DNA of 64,000 nucleotides, taken from Aporrectodea caliginosa (lineage: Eukaryota > Annelida > Clitellata > Crassiclitellata > Lumbricidae). Each line of letters opens with the position of its first letter. The stretch's first letter is position 1. This document shows, in pieces, positions 19,853-38,385 of this stretch. A program made the position numbers and the translations under genes. Under the pieces are notes generated by a model. It ran no database searches and was not told the origin of the DNA. It worked only from the letters and a program-made list of their open reading frames with translations. The stretch is taken from the NCBI GenBank assembly GCA_020284085.1, contig JACEVL010000205.1, positions 365,001-429,000 on the forward strand, written 5' to 3'.

Positions 19853-20959
19853 TATGTTCCAGTCATCCAAAAGAACATTGCATTAGTTTTAATTTTTACT
19901 TTTCAGTAAAATATTTAGCAAATTCTTCTAAATTAGGGATAATGACTGATCCTGCGACTGCTACCACCTCCACCGCTACTATCACTACCACCATTAATGC
20001 TACCATTAATACAACAGCTATAACTACCACTCCTACTGCTGCTGCTACGACTACTGCTTAATAATAATAATCACCACCACCATCATCGGCGTCACCGTAA
20101 CATTCGTAACAGTCAAATTAAGCAAATTCATGAAATAATCATAATCATAATAACATTCCACCAATAAGCCACCAGTATCATCGGTAATATAAAATTTCTG
20201 TGGACAAAATTAATATCTATTGGACTACACTCCAGGTTCCAGGACAAATAGCATATGATAAATTAACTCAAATACGAAATGCATAGATTATTTGCTATTT
20301 ATAAAGTGCTTACAGTCACAAACATAAAACGGGATTCTCTTCTCTAACGATGGAAGTGTATTAATTTTAGCCTCCAGAATTTAATGTTTAGAAGCTGGAA
20401 ATTTTTAAAGTTATTCGAAAAAGTTACTGCACGTCGAAACACAGTAAAGTTGAGCATTAGGCTTGAACATAATTGGGCACATATACGACAGTATTCCCAG
20501 AGTAGTATGGGTCCATAATTATGCAGGACGTATAAACCCCTTTCGTGATGTTAATGCTGCAAATGACTAAATGGTTTTCTCTAGACTCTTAAAGGCGCAC
20601 TTTTCAGCTGTCTGATGGCCACATGTTGAGCGCTTCTGAGAGGCTCTTAAAATTAATGGCGCTTTATAAATGTCTTGTTACATTACATGTGGGAATATGA
20701 TAATATCCTGGGTTATATAAGTCCGCATGTATATGACATTGCTGTTGGGGAACACATCGAAAATATGCTTTAGTATAATTATGCGCGTGTAGTCGTTATT
20801 GTAAGTGTAAGTGCTCAGTTATATAGCGCCTATATATGAAACTCATGAGAGTTGACTATGAGTCAACGTATTGTAATGTAAAATTTTCAAGTCATCTAAA
20901 ACTGTAAGAGTAACAGTTTCTAATCAAGCGATGCCATAAAAACAAGGTTGATTCGTTGT

Positions 20960-27306
<6,347 letters not shown>

Positions 27307-27374
27307 ATCGATGAAATGTATTATACTCTAGTTAGTGCACTGAAAGTGTGCGAATAATTGGCTTACTATCTGTT

Positions 27375-27392
27375 CTTTTATACCAAGCAACG
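27375..27392 (-). promoter_or_regulatory. FReD-4 TATA promoter with GTTGCTT box
   Basis: Minus-strand CGTTGCTTGGTATAAAAG, 69 bp upstream of the ATG, followed by AACAGAT as in FReD-2. Confidence 0.7.
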
Positions 27393-28156
27393 CGGTCCAA
27401 TATAAACACTTACCAACTGCTTAAATCCTACTCATTATCTTAGAGGAGACCTTATAAAATATGGTTTGTTGACCATATTAAGAATCGTGCCTGAACAAGT
27501 TAAATTAAAGAGGTGACCTGCATGCACTTATAAATATTGTTATGTATACATTGCGCCTGGAGTGGTACAGTAGAACTGTAGGATTTTATGTGATAAACAA
27601 CGTTCTTGAAAGAAGATATGATGTCTAAAGGAAGGCTACACTCGTGATTTTGTTTGGAAATAGGCCACGTACTTCGTATTACAGACTATGAACAGCACTT
27701 AAGTCACTGAAGTTTAGTCTGAAAGATCAATATTTTGACAGAAATGAAGTAAATCAGAGGTCGGCCAGGTAGTAGGCTAACTCATAGATGGAAGTAGACT
27801 CATGACCTGCAGCGCTTCATATTACAGACAATGAACACTTGAACAGCGCTTAAGACACTGAAGTATAGTCTGAAAGTTCACTAGGGCCTAGTTTCACAGA
27901 AATGAAGTAGCTCAAGACGATCCGTTACAATAGACCTGATAAACGGATTTATAGGTCGATGACGAACCCATTTTATAGTACCTGACACAAAAGAAATTGG
28001 CCAAGCGATTTCCTCTTAGAAGAAGTATTTTGAAAGTATTTTGAACAAACATAAAATATACAATTATACATACATATTTGCATACATACATGCATGCTTA
28101 CATACACAAATACATGCCTGCATGCACACATACATGTACAGATACATACGTGTACA
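27393..28156. other. upstream flank duplicated from 15290-16310; short ATAC-like tail
   Basis: No gene; imperfect CATA repeats at 28065-28150. Confidence 0.6.
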
Positions 28157-28318
28157 CGGTGTTTCCGTTAACGCCCAAATGGCCGTTTTTACGTCCGTAA
28201 AAATCGTCCAAAACGTCCAAATATTTCGGTGTGATAGCCGAAGTACATGAGCTACGTCCAAAAAATTCTAGGCCAGGGCGTGAATACGTCCTCGTTTTGG
28301 ACCCAAACGGAAACACTG
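28157..28318. mobile_element. small MITE with GTGTTTCCGTT inverted ends
   Basis: Left CGGTGTTTCCGTT and right AACGGAAACACTG are inverted; 162 bp. The interior is rich in CGTCC and ACGTC words. No target duplication is convincing. Ends of this type are common in hAT-like MITEs. Confidence 0.55.
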
Positions 28319-28359
28319 CTCGGACGGTGACGGTGTACATGCATACATTCATTCATTAA

Positions 28360-29720
28360 TTCTGCAAATGTGTATTGCGCCCCGTCAGAGGTGCTCCCAG
28401 CCCAGCCACGGCTAAACAGAAGGACTTGAGTTGGTAAAAAGTGCAGATTTCTCAGTGACAGTAAAGCGTAGCGTGAGCGGTGGCCCATTCCAAGTGGAGG
28501 CCCAACAATCGAGAAGACTCGACGCTGTCTAAACCGAGGAGCGGGCCCGAGGGACCAATAGCTCCCCCTGAGCCGAAGAGCGCAGAGCTCGACGAGAGGC
28601 TAAGTCGGAAACTGGGCGACAGAAGACAGAGATCAGATAAGTAGGACGGAGCACTACCAGTGAGACACCGCCAGACAAGCGCTGCTAGCCTATAGGAGAT
28701 GCGTTGCGAGACAGAGAGCAGTGCAAACATCGCACATGCATTGTCTCGAGACACTGTCTCGGTCTCGAGACGTCTCGAGACAGGTTTTTCGATGTCTCGG
28801 TCTCGGTCTCGGACCCCACTGTCTCGGTCTCGGTCTCGGTCTCGAGATCATTTCTCGACTTTTTGGAAACTGTCTCGAAACGAAAGTCTTGTCTTTTTGG
28901 AAACTGTCTCGAAGCGAAAGTCTTGTTCTCTTGTAGAAGCGGTCTCCAAAGTTCTCGTACAAACTGTATTTTGTTCGGAACTTCGTACAGTATTGCGCTG
29001 TAAAATTGTCTTGTGCCGAATGGATAACTAGTTAATCGAAAGTGCCAAACGGATAGGAAGTTTTAAAAAGCGGTGTTTCTTGTATTAAGATTTAAGAGTA
29101 TTGAAAAAAAGCAGTCTTAAGCTTGCTCTTTCAGTCCAAAATGTCCAAATATCTTAAAATGTCTCATAAAGAACCTGAAATCGTGAAATTTGCAATCACG
29201 CAGTTTGAAATCAATGAAAACCAAAATAAATGGCATGCCGTTCGTCGTTTTAACAACATAATTATAGTTTCTCAAGGTAAGTGATGTGACTTATGTCGCT
29301 AAATCGCTAATAGGCCTAAGGCCTATATGGAATTTTTTTGTTTAAATTTTATAATCATTTAGAAGATTTTAGAATGGTGAAATATTTAATTTCTTTATAG
29401 ATTATACAATTCAGGTGATCGCCTGATTTCCCTTGTATTAGATTTCAAAAGTTGAGAAAAATTGTTTCGGGACTTGGGTCCAATGTGCATTTCACTCGTT
29501 TTGAACTGTCTCGAACTGTCTCGGATCTGGTGTCTCGTCTCGGTCTCGGTCTCGGACCCCACTGTCTCGGTCTCGGTCTCGAACCCCACTGTCTCGGTCT
29601 CGGTCTCGGTCTCGAGTTTTATGTCTCGTATACAAGTCTGGAGACTGGGACCTTATTTTGGTATACGACCAATGAGCCGAGCAGAAGAACGAAGGACCCG
29701 GTCACGACGCCCTATTAAGT
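28360..29720 (-). mobile_element. CR1-like LINE relic split by a GTCTCG-repeat element
   Basis: Minus-strand coding scraps lie on both sides of an insertion. At 29720-29628: RDRVLRSSARLIGRIPK...CIRD. At 28742-28360: CMCDV, then SQRISYRLAALVWRCLTGSA and FSRGWAGS. In intact relatives the two join as an LIGRIPKF...AYMRNVLHWLP-type stretch. The 3' end has the usual GCTGGGAGCACCTCTGACGG. Confidence 0.75.
28743..29627. mobile_element. insertion with (GTCTCG)n subterminal arrays
   Basis: About 885 bp. Arrays of GTCTCGGTCTCGG and GGACCCCACTGTCTCGG occupy about 28740-28860 and 29505-29630 in the same orientation, with an AT-rich centre. It splits the LINE reading frame above. I see no clean inverted ends or target duplication. 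Possibly a decayed hAT-like element whose ends are simple repeats. Confidence 0.55.
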
Positions 29721-29754
29721 CTGATGGGTGACCAGAAAATATACGTAAATACAA

Positions 29755-30055
29755 ACAAACAAACATACATACATAACCATAAATTTTATTGTTTTCCAAC
29801 TGACATAATCAAAGAATACAAGCATCATGCTTACATATATAGCCTACACACATACATTCATACACACATACATGCATACATTCATATATACATGCATACA
29901 TACATACATACATACATACATACATACATACATACATGCAAACATACTTGCATACATACATGCCTATGCATACATACATACATACATGGATGCATAGTTG
30001 CATACTTACATACATACATGCATACATACATACATACATAATAATTATATGCATA
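29755..30055. repeat. (ATAC)n microsatellite, imperfect
   Basis: Tetranucleotide CATA array with ATGC variants. Confidence 0.95.
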
Positions 30056-30665
30056 CATATATACATCAAATTAACTGCCTAATCATTGATCTAAATGTAG
30101 ATTCAAGTGAGTAAATAAGTAAGCTGCTATTAATTTCTCGTGAATTATACACTTTAAACAAGGAGCTACATTATTTTTAGTCGCATCATGACTGAAGAGG
30201 TTGGTGTTGCTGGCAAGTAAGATCCGGGTTTCCTCCCACAGATTAAACATTTCTCAAGTAATCATAGTCCGGCCAACTGTTGCAATGCTTACACATATTA
30301 AGCTCGCTGACGTATATTATTAGGCACTCATAAAATAGCCTAAATAATATAATTGCAATTACGACACTTATAATAATACGTCTCTAGCTTTGTAAATAGA
30401 CAGCTAGTTCTAGGGTGCTATACAATGACGTCTGCCAAGACGAATGCTTAGGAGGACCGTAGCGTGATTCTTCTCCCAACAGGGAACCAGAATGTTGCTT
30501 GTACTATACATGATAAACGAGATATTTGAAGGTGACCGTTGTTTCGGGTTCAAAGTATGCTTGCTTGCATGTGTGCATATGCATGCTTGAGTACGTGTAT
30601 GCTTGCGTGTGTGTTTGTATGCACATAAAAGCCTATTTTAAGTTTCTTAGAGCAGGCTACATAAG
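30056..30665. other. intergenic, nothing recognised
   Basis: AT-rich spacer upstream of FReD-5 without exon-like ORFs; GCATGCTTG/TATGCTTGCG words near 30555-30620 only. Confidence 0.5.
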
Positions 30666-30669
30666 TGTT

Positions 30670-30962
30670 CAGGTACATACATACATACGGACATACATAC
30701 GTACATACACAGATACATACATACATATATTCAAACATACATACATACGTGCATACAAACATACACGCATACATAAATACATACATACATACATACATAC
30801 ATACATACATACATACATACATACATACATACATACAAATATACATACATACATACATACATACATACATACATCCATACATACAAACATACATACATAC
30901 ATACATACATACATACATACATACATACATACATACATACATACATACATACATACATACAA
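30670..30962. repeat. (ATAC)n microsatellite
   Basis: Nearly perfect over the last 180 bp. It lies about 150 bp upstream of the FReD-5 TATA box. Confidence 0.95.
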
Positions 30963-31108
30963 GCGTTTATGAATGTACGCCTACACAGTACCCATGCAGC
31001 CTCAGTCAACAGCAGAATATTATTGAGTCCCAGGTTAAGTGTGCATTGCTAATTTATCGGTAAACACGCCTGTGTAGTATCAGCATCCATGAATCCTGGT
31101 GTCATCGC

Positions 31109-31122
31109 TATAAAAAAAGAAC
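31109..31122 (+). promoter_or_regulatory. FReD-5 TATA box
   Basis: TATAAAAAAAGAACAGG, 147 bp upstream of the ATG. The AGAACAG that follows matches FReD-2 and FReD-4, but the GTTGCTC box is missing. Confidence 0.55.
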
Positions 31123-31255
31123 AGGATTTAAAACAGAAATTTACCAGAGCTCTCCAGCTACAAGAAGTGCCTCTACTGGCATCGTGAGGTGATCTTACGT
31201 TGGACAAGAGAAGCTAAACGTTTACTGAGCGAATAGTAGACAACATCGGTCTCAG

Positions 31256-34200
31256 ATGATGGCGTTGTCAACTGTTGTCGCTGTTGCGGTCTCTTACTTC
31301 GTGTTGCTGCATGCATGTTGCACCGTTGCCAATAGTAAGGGAAGAGATCCACCTGGGCACAACAAGGACCAGTGTAGTGAATGCTGCGACAAAATCTTCG
31401 TTCTTGCTACTGTGCTGGAAGGCGTCGTTTCCAGGCTGGACAAACAGGCTCGGGATCTGGACGAGGTGAAGTTACAGGTTTCCGAAACGATCCCTCTGAA
31501 ACTGGAGAGGCAAACTCTGGCTATTGAAGAACTGAAAGCCGTTATACCACGCGGCGTGAACAATTCCCAGTTGGAGAAGCAGGGTGTCGTACTGGAAGAG
31601 CTGAAGGTAGCAGTAGGGAGTATCGCGTCCCAACTGGAAAGACAAACTCTGCTCCAGGAACGTCAGTCTGTAGCTGTCGGGAACGTCACCTCCCAGTTAA
31701 GGAAGCAGGATCGTGACTTGGAAGAGGTAAAAGAGGCTGTTGCTAGTGTTTTCGTGGAAGGGCGGAAACTAGCGGAAGACCTGACAGTTCACGATTATCG
31801 CCTCGTGGAACACGTCCAGGCGGAGAAGAGTCAAGGAGGATTGGTCAAAGGTACAGGCAGTCCTTGTATTTCACAATACTCTAGGTTACAAGTAAGATTT
31901 CTCTGCTTACGAGGATTACATAGGCCTAAGAACTGCTAAGCACGGAGTACCACAGGGATCAAACTTAGGCCCATTACTATTTATCCTATTTATTAGTGAC
32001 CTACCCAATGTATCTGACTTTCTCTCCCTTATTTTATTCGAAGACGACATAACTATTTTCTGCTCCCACAAAAGGCTATATAATTTCATTTATTGAAAAA
32101 TAGTAAGTTGGCAAAACAGCAGATGACCTCGTTGAATAATGATATGTCCGGGGAATAAGAACTGATTTTAAGTATTGTGGCAGGCCAGAGTTCACATTTT
32201 TATAAACTTTGAGCCCAATTAGAAAAAATTCTTTGATGAGCAGGAAGACAATGCACAGATTTAAACAGAAGGATTATAATTATTATGAACTCTTTACAGC
32301 TTCAGTATGCTAAATCTTATTTGCAGAAATTCACGATGCTCTTCTTGGCCCGAGAGATTGCAGCGACTTAGCAACATTTGGTCGAAATACAAGCGGCGTT
32401 CATCTTATTCTGACTGGCAATGTAAACAAACGACGTGAAGTCAGTGTCTATTGCGATTTCATCACAGCAGGCGGCGGTTGGCTGGTAAGTCTATTGCACT
32501 ACACATTATGACGAGAGCACTGTACACTGAGAGGAAAATTCATCTGATAATTATCTTAAAATTGAAAGTCAATTTACGTGAGGTTAGTCTTTCTCGCGAA
32601 GGTTTCTTTCAGTAGTTTCTAGACTTCGATAGTAGGCCTATAGCCTACTTTCAATGTATCACTTCTTCAACGCTGGATTAATAAATGACATAAATTTACG
32701 GTTGCCTAAAACGATAAGATTTTATATTTTATTGTGCTGTGTATATAGCACAGTTGTTAATGTGACATATATTAACATTGATTTAACATTAAATCTTAAG
32801 ACTCCGTATTCTTACTCAAGCCCTTGTCATCTCTCGCATCGACTACTGCAATTCCGTCCTATCTGGCCTTCCCACATCGACGCTACAACCTCTAACATCT
32901 GTTCTGCACGCCGCAGCTCGCCTAATAAAAGGTCTTGGTCCCAGAGACCACATCACACAATCTCTTCAACAACTACACTGGCTTCCCATTCGCGCCCGTA
33001 TCGCTTTCAAAATCTCCCTCCTCATGTATCATATCCATTCTGGAACCTCCCCCTCATAATCCATGGTCGTGCCATGCTCTGCTTCAAATCCTAGAGGACT
33101 CAGATCGGCCACACGAGGAGACTTTACCGTTCTTCGCACCAAAAGGAAGTTTGGAGATCGTGCTTTTGCTGTCTCTGGACCCAGAGAATGGAACAGTCTC
33201 CCAGCTACAATCCGTCAATGTTCATCTGTTACGCAATTTAAATCAAAACTAAAAACTCATCTATTCTCATTACACTATGACTAAGAACACAGCGCAAACG
33301 CGCTTTCGTGCAAGACTTGTCTTGTTAAAGCGCGCTATAAATGTCTAATTGTATTGTATTGTATTGTATGTATCACAGCTCTCCCGTGCTAACCTGCTAG
33401 TATGCCCACAAAGAACCCATATAGGACCCATATTTTCATTAGGGACCCGCCTACAGCCCACATGGGTCCCAACTAATGCTCATGGAAGTGCAGGCAGGGT
33501 AACTTCTACTATTTGAAAATAGCTCAGTGAAGTCGTCATCAAAACTATGACCAGTCATAATTCTGTAGGAATTATAAACCTCTCAATTTAACCGTGAACT
33601 ACATGCAATATTTTATGCTGCTGAACTAATAGCAGTTAAATTTCCTACCAGTTGTGCCTATGAGCTACATTGCCTTTCGATGACTGCTTTAGACATATTT
33701 TTTCAATCGTCTATATAATGTGAAGGCAGTCGTGATTGATTTATCGAATAATAAACGATTAACGTGCCATCTGTCAAAACATGACATTGTATCAAAGGCA
33801 AGTAGTGGCAGTAGGCCTAGTAATTGTCATTGTTCTCAGAAAGTTATATAGCCCCTGATCAGAGGCGCTCTTTGAACTAGCTTAAACTATGTTTGATGCC
33901 ATAAGAACAGGAAATTCATCAGTTAGCAAGCACTACTGAAATAACTAGAAAGGCATCCGTGGTCTGCTCATATATACTCACACATACATAAACACACAGT
34001 GCGCGATCAACAGATTCTCACTCAGAGTTGTCATTTCAATTCAAATTAAGAGTTTCTGAACCGCATCGAAGATGACGTTTCCAGTGTTTAACATTACCTT
34101 CCCGCTGGCTGAGTTATTAACGTCGAACTCCTTCTTACCTTGTTGTTCACGTGCAGGTATTTCAGCGAAGAATAGATGGAACGGTGAATTTTGAACGAAC

Positions 34201-37200
34201 TTGGAGCGAGTATGACTCAGGGTTCGGAGAGCAAAACGGATCCTTTTGGCTTGGTAAGTCTTGGTGATAACTTTACCTCTCTCCGTTTAAAGTTTTTATG
34301 AGCAGAAATCTGTCATTTGAAATGATCTTCTTCCTGCACTCTGAGAAAATGTTTTAGCATACAGTAATCTTTTGAAGACATTTAGGAACCCGATAAATTT
34401 GATCGCTTCATCAGTTAAACCATTCCAGCTTTCCAGGATACCTGTACAGTTGCCCGTAATTTTTAAAGCTAAAGTTAGTTTTACTAAACTGTGATGGGTT
34501 ACGCACAGCAGGTGACGTGCAACGACAAAACTTTTATTTTAAAAATGCAATACTTTGATTACGAAATATCAATATAATATAATATTATCAAAAACAATAG
34601 GGCCTAGTTAGTAAAATTTCGATGTTCTTAGCTGCAAACGTAGACGAATTGAATTGCACTACTCAAGAAACCTGCGATAGGTTTCAGAAACAACTAGGTC
34701 TACGTGCATTCAATTACTGATAACCTCTAAATTTAATTTAAATCGATAAGGGCAATTTAGAGCCTTAGTGTTAAATGATTATAAGTACGCCTAAGCGGTA
34801 AATTAAAACAATGCCTGATAAAGCATTGTTTTAATTTGCCAAGTTCTAAACAACCCTGGGCATGTTTTATATAAGTTGCTCCCAGCAAGGAAATCAACTA
34901 CTTATGCATTTCGCCCACGATGTCTTGACAGGATTTTGGCCTTTATCGAGAATAATATGAGGAAATTTTTCTAGGAAGAATGCTGCTATCCTATTGATTT
35001 CGCATTTGTCCTACGATGATTGTACACCGGAATTCGGCTCTTTTGCAACCGGTTTAATAAAGAATATACTTACTTACTTTATTTATTTAATGGGCGAACG
35101 TTGTATTTAGGTAATCAGATACTGCATCTGCTGACATCGAATCGTAAGTACAAGTTGCGCATCGAAATGGAAGATTTCGAAGGAGAGAAGCGCTTCGCAG
35201 AATACACGACATTCTTCGTTGCATCTGCCGCTGACTATTATCGATTGACTGTCGATGGCTATTCGGGAAACGCAGGTAAACGAATTGTAGCCAATCTGCA
35301 TGACTAGTATTTTCAACAACATAAATTTCAATATTATGTACCAGCCAATTATAAAATCGGCGCTAATTACAATAGTCGTAAACAAATCTGCTAATGAAGC
35401 TGTGTTTAAACTGAGCATGGGTGTATCATTCTGATTATCTATATAGCGCCTTTTGGGCGCATCTGAAAGATACCGCAACACGGGTAATCGGCAGACGTCA
35501 AAGGCATGGCTGGTAATGTTTTAAGCTATTTTATTCAAATTAAGGATATATATTTTTGTTAAATTTAGTTCCTGAGAGATATACCATGGATGGGTGAATA
35601 GAAGCAATCGCTTTTGGAAAAATTTCATTATCTAGTCTGCTTGTCACGTCGTGCCAAAGCCAAAATCTGTGATTGAAAGCTAAGCCGCCATTGTATTGAT
35701 TCATAGAGGCTAGTCAAAGAATACTCAAGCAATCATTTATTTATTATTCTTAGCCAAAAGTAAATTCTAAGAAATTCGCATAGCTGTGTGCAATAGGCAC
35801 AGTGACATAACCCTGTAAAAACCATAACCAAGATGAACACATTTGTCAAGGGCTACAAAAGTCTGCGTTCTGTTTGACTGGTTAAGCTTGTCTGTCCTTC
35901 AAGATGTAGCCTAACAGTCGTTTGGATGTCTAGACACAATGTAGGCTATATTTAATGGCCAGCTGCGATAATAAGAGCGTCAAGAACATTGTCTTGTTAT
36001 ATTTGTCAATTAGAGTCCAATTAATTAGGAGTCAGGTGACTGCTTTTAAGCTAAAGCATAGTGTCGTTAAACAGCCGTGCTGTCGATTACTTGTTTCTGA
36101 TTTCAAATGCACATTAAACAGGAGCTACAAATCTCCCAAATTATAACTGCAGACTCATTTATTATCAACGTAATCGAGTTTAAGCATGTTAATGATCATT
36201 AAAACACCAACATAGATCAGGTTCTGTATTATGTCACGGCCTATTCCTAAGCGACTCAGTAATTACTGCCATTTCTTACGACGCCCCGTCTACAGTCGGT
36301 GCCATTATGAACACCTGACTAGCAATGTATCAACATGTCCCGGTCAGGCCCGCCGAGAGGGAGGGGCAGGGGGGCAAAAACCCAGGGGCCCGGCGACTTT
36401 TAGGGGCCCGGGCTGGGCCCAGCAATCAACTTATGAAAAATATTATAATAAGTTATACAAAGTTTATGATTTATGCCTTTTAAAATATAATATTATGGAC
36501 ACTTAACTACAATAGTTGCATATATAAATATAATTGTGTAGGGATGTACCCGCACTATTATTATTCCAGTTTGTTTTTTCAAAAATTTTCTCATAAAGTC
36601 TAAGGATAGGTAGGGGCCCGTGACTGCTCTGCCTAGGAGCCCGGAATTTCTGTTGGCAGCCCTGGTCTCGGTGCCCCATCCTTGTCATGTTCAGTACTAG
36701 CTACATTGGTTAAAGCGTGAGTTTTGTCTCATGCATCTCTCTTAGCTAGAGATCGTGCAGATAACGGTTCGCCTCCCGAGAGATATTAATCTCGGGCTCG
36801 CACGGTCCGTACACGGGGACCTTAAATGGCGTGGTGCACATTCAAACGGACAAGCGGTGGCAAAGGATCTCACCCGATCAATTCATTGAAAAATGAGCAG
36901 AGACGTCACATACGGTCGCCATAGAAAGATCATGCAACAACCATGCAGTCGTTCTATAAATTTGCGATTACAATAATGATAGGTTATTGGAACTATATTT
37001 GGATCAGGATAGTAGGACACTGAGGTCCAGACAGTTGCAAATGCTACGAACTATTGCAATGTGATTCACATAGTCCTCTTCATTATCTGGTTACGTTTCC
37101 TCATAATTATGTCAGGACATATCTGTCCAGATGCACTTGGTAGCTATTTTCATATGCATATTACAGGTCCTTGAAAAGACACTATTCACAGCACAGATGC

Positions 37201-37497
37201 CTTTGTAGACGTTGTTAAAAGCGATGTTAACATGCTATTGTTTTAGGGGACAGTTTAACCCACCACAGTGGCAAAAAATTCAGCACAAAGGATGCCGATA
37301 ATGATCAGTCGGCCCATAATTGTTCGGTGAAGTATCACGGAGCGTGGTGGTACGGCGACTGCCACACTTCGAATCTCAACGGTGCGTATCTCTCTGGACC
37401 ACACAAATCCTTTGCGGATGGGATCGAATGGTACGCATGGCATGGATTCTACTACTCCCTCAAAACGACCGAGATGAAGATTGCAGCCTTGGACTAG
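31256..37497 (+). CDS. FReD-5: secreted fibrinogen-related lectin with extended stalk, complete (421 aa)
   Basis: Exons: 31256-31850, 32327-32484, 34157-34253, 35111-35275 and 37247-37497 (TAG). All have GT-AG borders and phases 1-0-1-1. Signal peptide at about 1-25, CSECC at 40-44, then a stalk to about 198 of repeated LERQ / LEELK / LEEVK heptad blocks, longer than in FReD-2. The fibrinogen domain opens at [12 protein letters not shown] and has [29 protein letters not shown], a DADND loop, a [15 protein letters not shown] pocket and ends MKIAALD. It is the most diverged complete member and closest to FReD-1 in domain wording ([21 protein letters not shown]). It lies head-to-head with FReD-4 and convergent with FReD-6. 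ATG 31256 is chosen as the first; 31259 is also possible. Confidence 0.93.
31878..32100 (+). mobile_element. LINE reverse-transcriptase scrap
   Basis: Encodes [20 protein letters not shown] and then FEDDITIF, an altered form of the YADD catalytic box. It sits in intron 1 of FReD-5. No ends identified. Confidence 0.75.
32808..33371 (+). mobile_element. L2/CR1-like LINE 3' end with (ATTGT)n tail
   Basis: Reads with breaks [47 protein letters not shown], then [18 protein letters not shown] and [19 protein letters not shown]. The 3' UTR is GCGCGCTATAAATGTCTAAT and the tail four ATTGT units. In intron 2 of FReD-5. Confidence 0.88.
33372..34156. other. intron 2 remainder of FReD-5
   Basis: Contains a copy (33845-34080) of the GAGGCGCTC-starting block also in introns 2 of FReD-2 and FReD-4; otherwise nothing recognised. 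Confidence 0.45.
36345..36664. mobile_element. hAT-type MITE with near-exact 8-bp target duplication
   Basis: 320 bp with ends CAGGCCCGCCGAGAGG and (complement) CCAGGGCTGCCAACAG. Flanks GTCCCGGT (36337-36344) and GTCTCGGT (36665-36672) agree at 7 of 8. In intron 4 of FReD-5. Confidence 0.8.
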
Positions 37498-37509
37498 ATC
37501 AAACAAAGC

Positions 37510-37920
37510 ATCAGCCCGTGGTTGATTAATTAACTATATATCTTGATTAGTAAAATCTGTATTTAGTTAACTGTGTAATTGATTGGTTAATCATGCGACT
37601 GATTGTTAATTGCAATTGATTAGCTAACTATATTATTGACTAGTTTACTACTTTGCTAACTATGTAGTTTGTTATTAACTGCATAATTGATTAATCAACT
37701 ATATAACCGATTAGTTAACCTTGTAACTGATTAGTTACCTATATCACTGATTAGTTAATGCTGCGATTAATTAACTGGGCAACTATAATAATTGATTAGT
37801 TAACTACGTAATTTACTGGTTTACCATGTAGGTCTTATTGATTAATTATATAACCTCCTAGTTAACGATATTAATGATTAGCTAACTGAGTAATTTATTA
37901 GTAAACAATCTAGGCCCTAA
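37510..37920. repeat. degenerate tandem repeat (TGATTAGTTAACTATATAAC-like)
   Basis: About 400 bp directly after the FReD-5 stop made of diverged 20-23 bp units with a GATTAGTTAAC core. Old minisatellite; it may overlap the 3' UTR. Confidence 0.75.
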
Positions 37921-38229
37921 TTGCCAAATTTCGTTTTCAGTCGAGTGATTTATATCGCATAGGCCTAACAAGGAACACGGCCTATCGCAGATTCTTTATT
38001 CTCATTTGAAGCTTGTCTTTTAATGTATCACGTTTCTTAGAATAATGATTTTATTATTCTCAATGAAAGGCAAACTGCATGGAGTTTCAATCTCACTTAA
38101 GTCTTCGCAGCAAGACTATTGTGTAGGATTTCTTATAATGTTCAAACTTAGCTATTTCTATTTCTGCGTGTTTTCAGTTTCGTACTCTGTAACTTGACCC
38201 GAGTTTCTAAATTTATTTTTGCACGCTTT

Positions 38230-38385
<156 letters not shown>

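Noticed and set aside
28730..29640. CRISPR-like short spaced repeats (GTCTCG; also CATA arrays)
   Set aside because: Units are 6 or 4 bp with no unique spacers, and the genome is eukaryotic.
36690..36830. tRNA-like SINE (GGTTAAAGCG, ACGGTTCGCC)
   Set aside because: The B box is poor, the order and spacing do not fit, and there is no tail.
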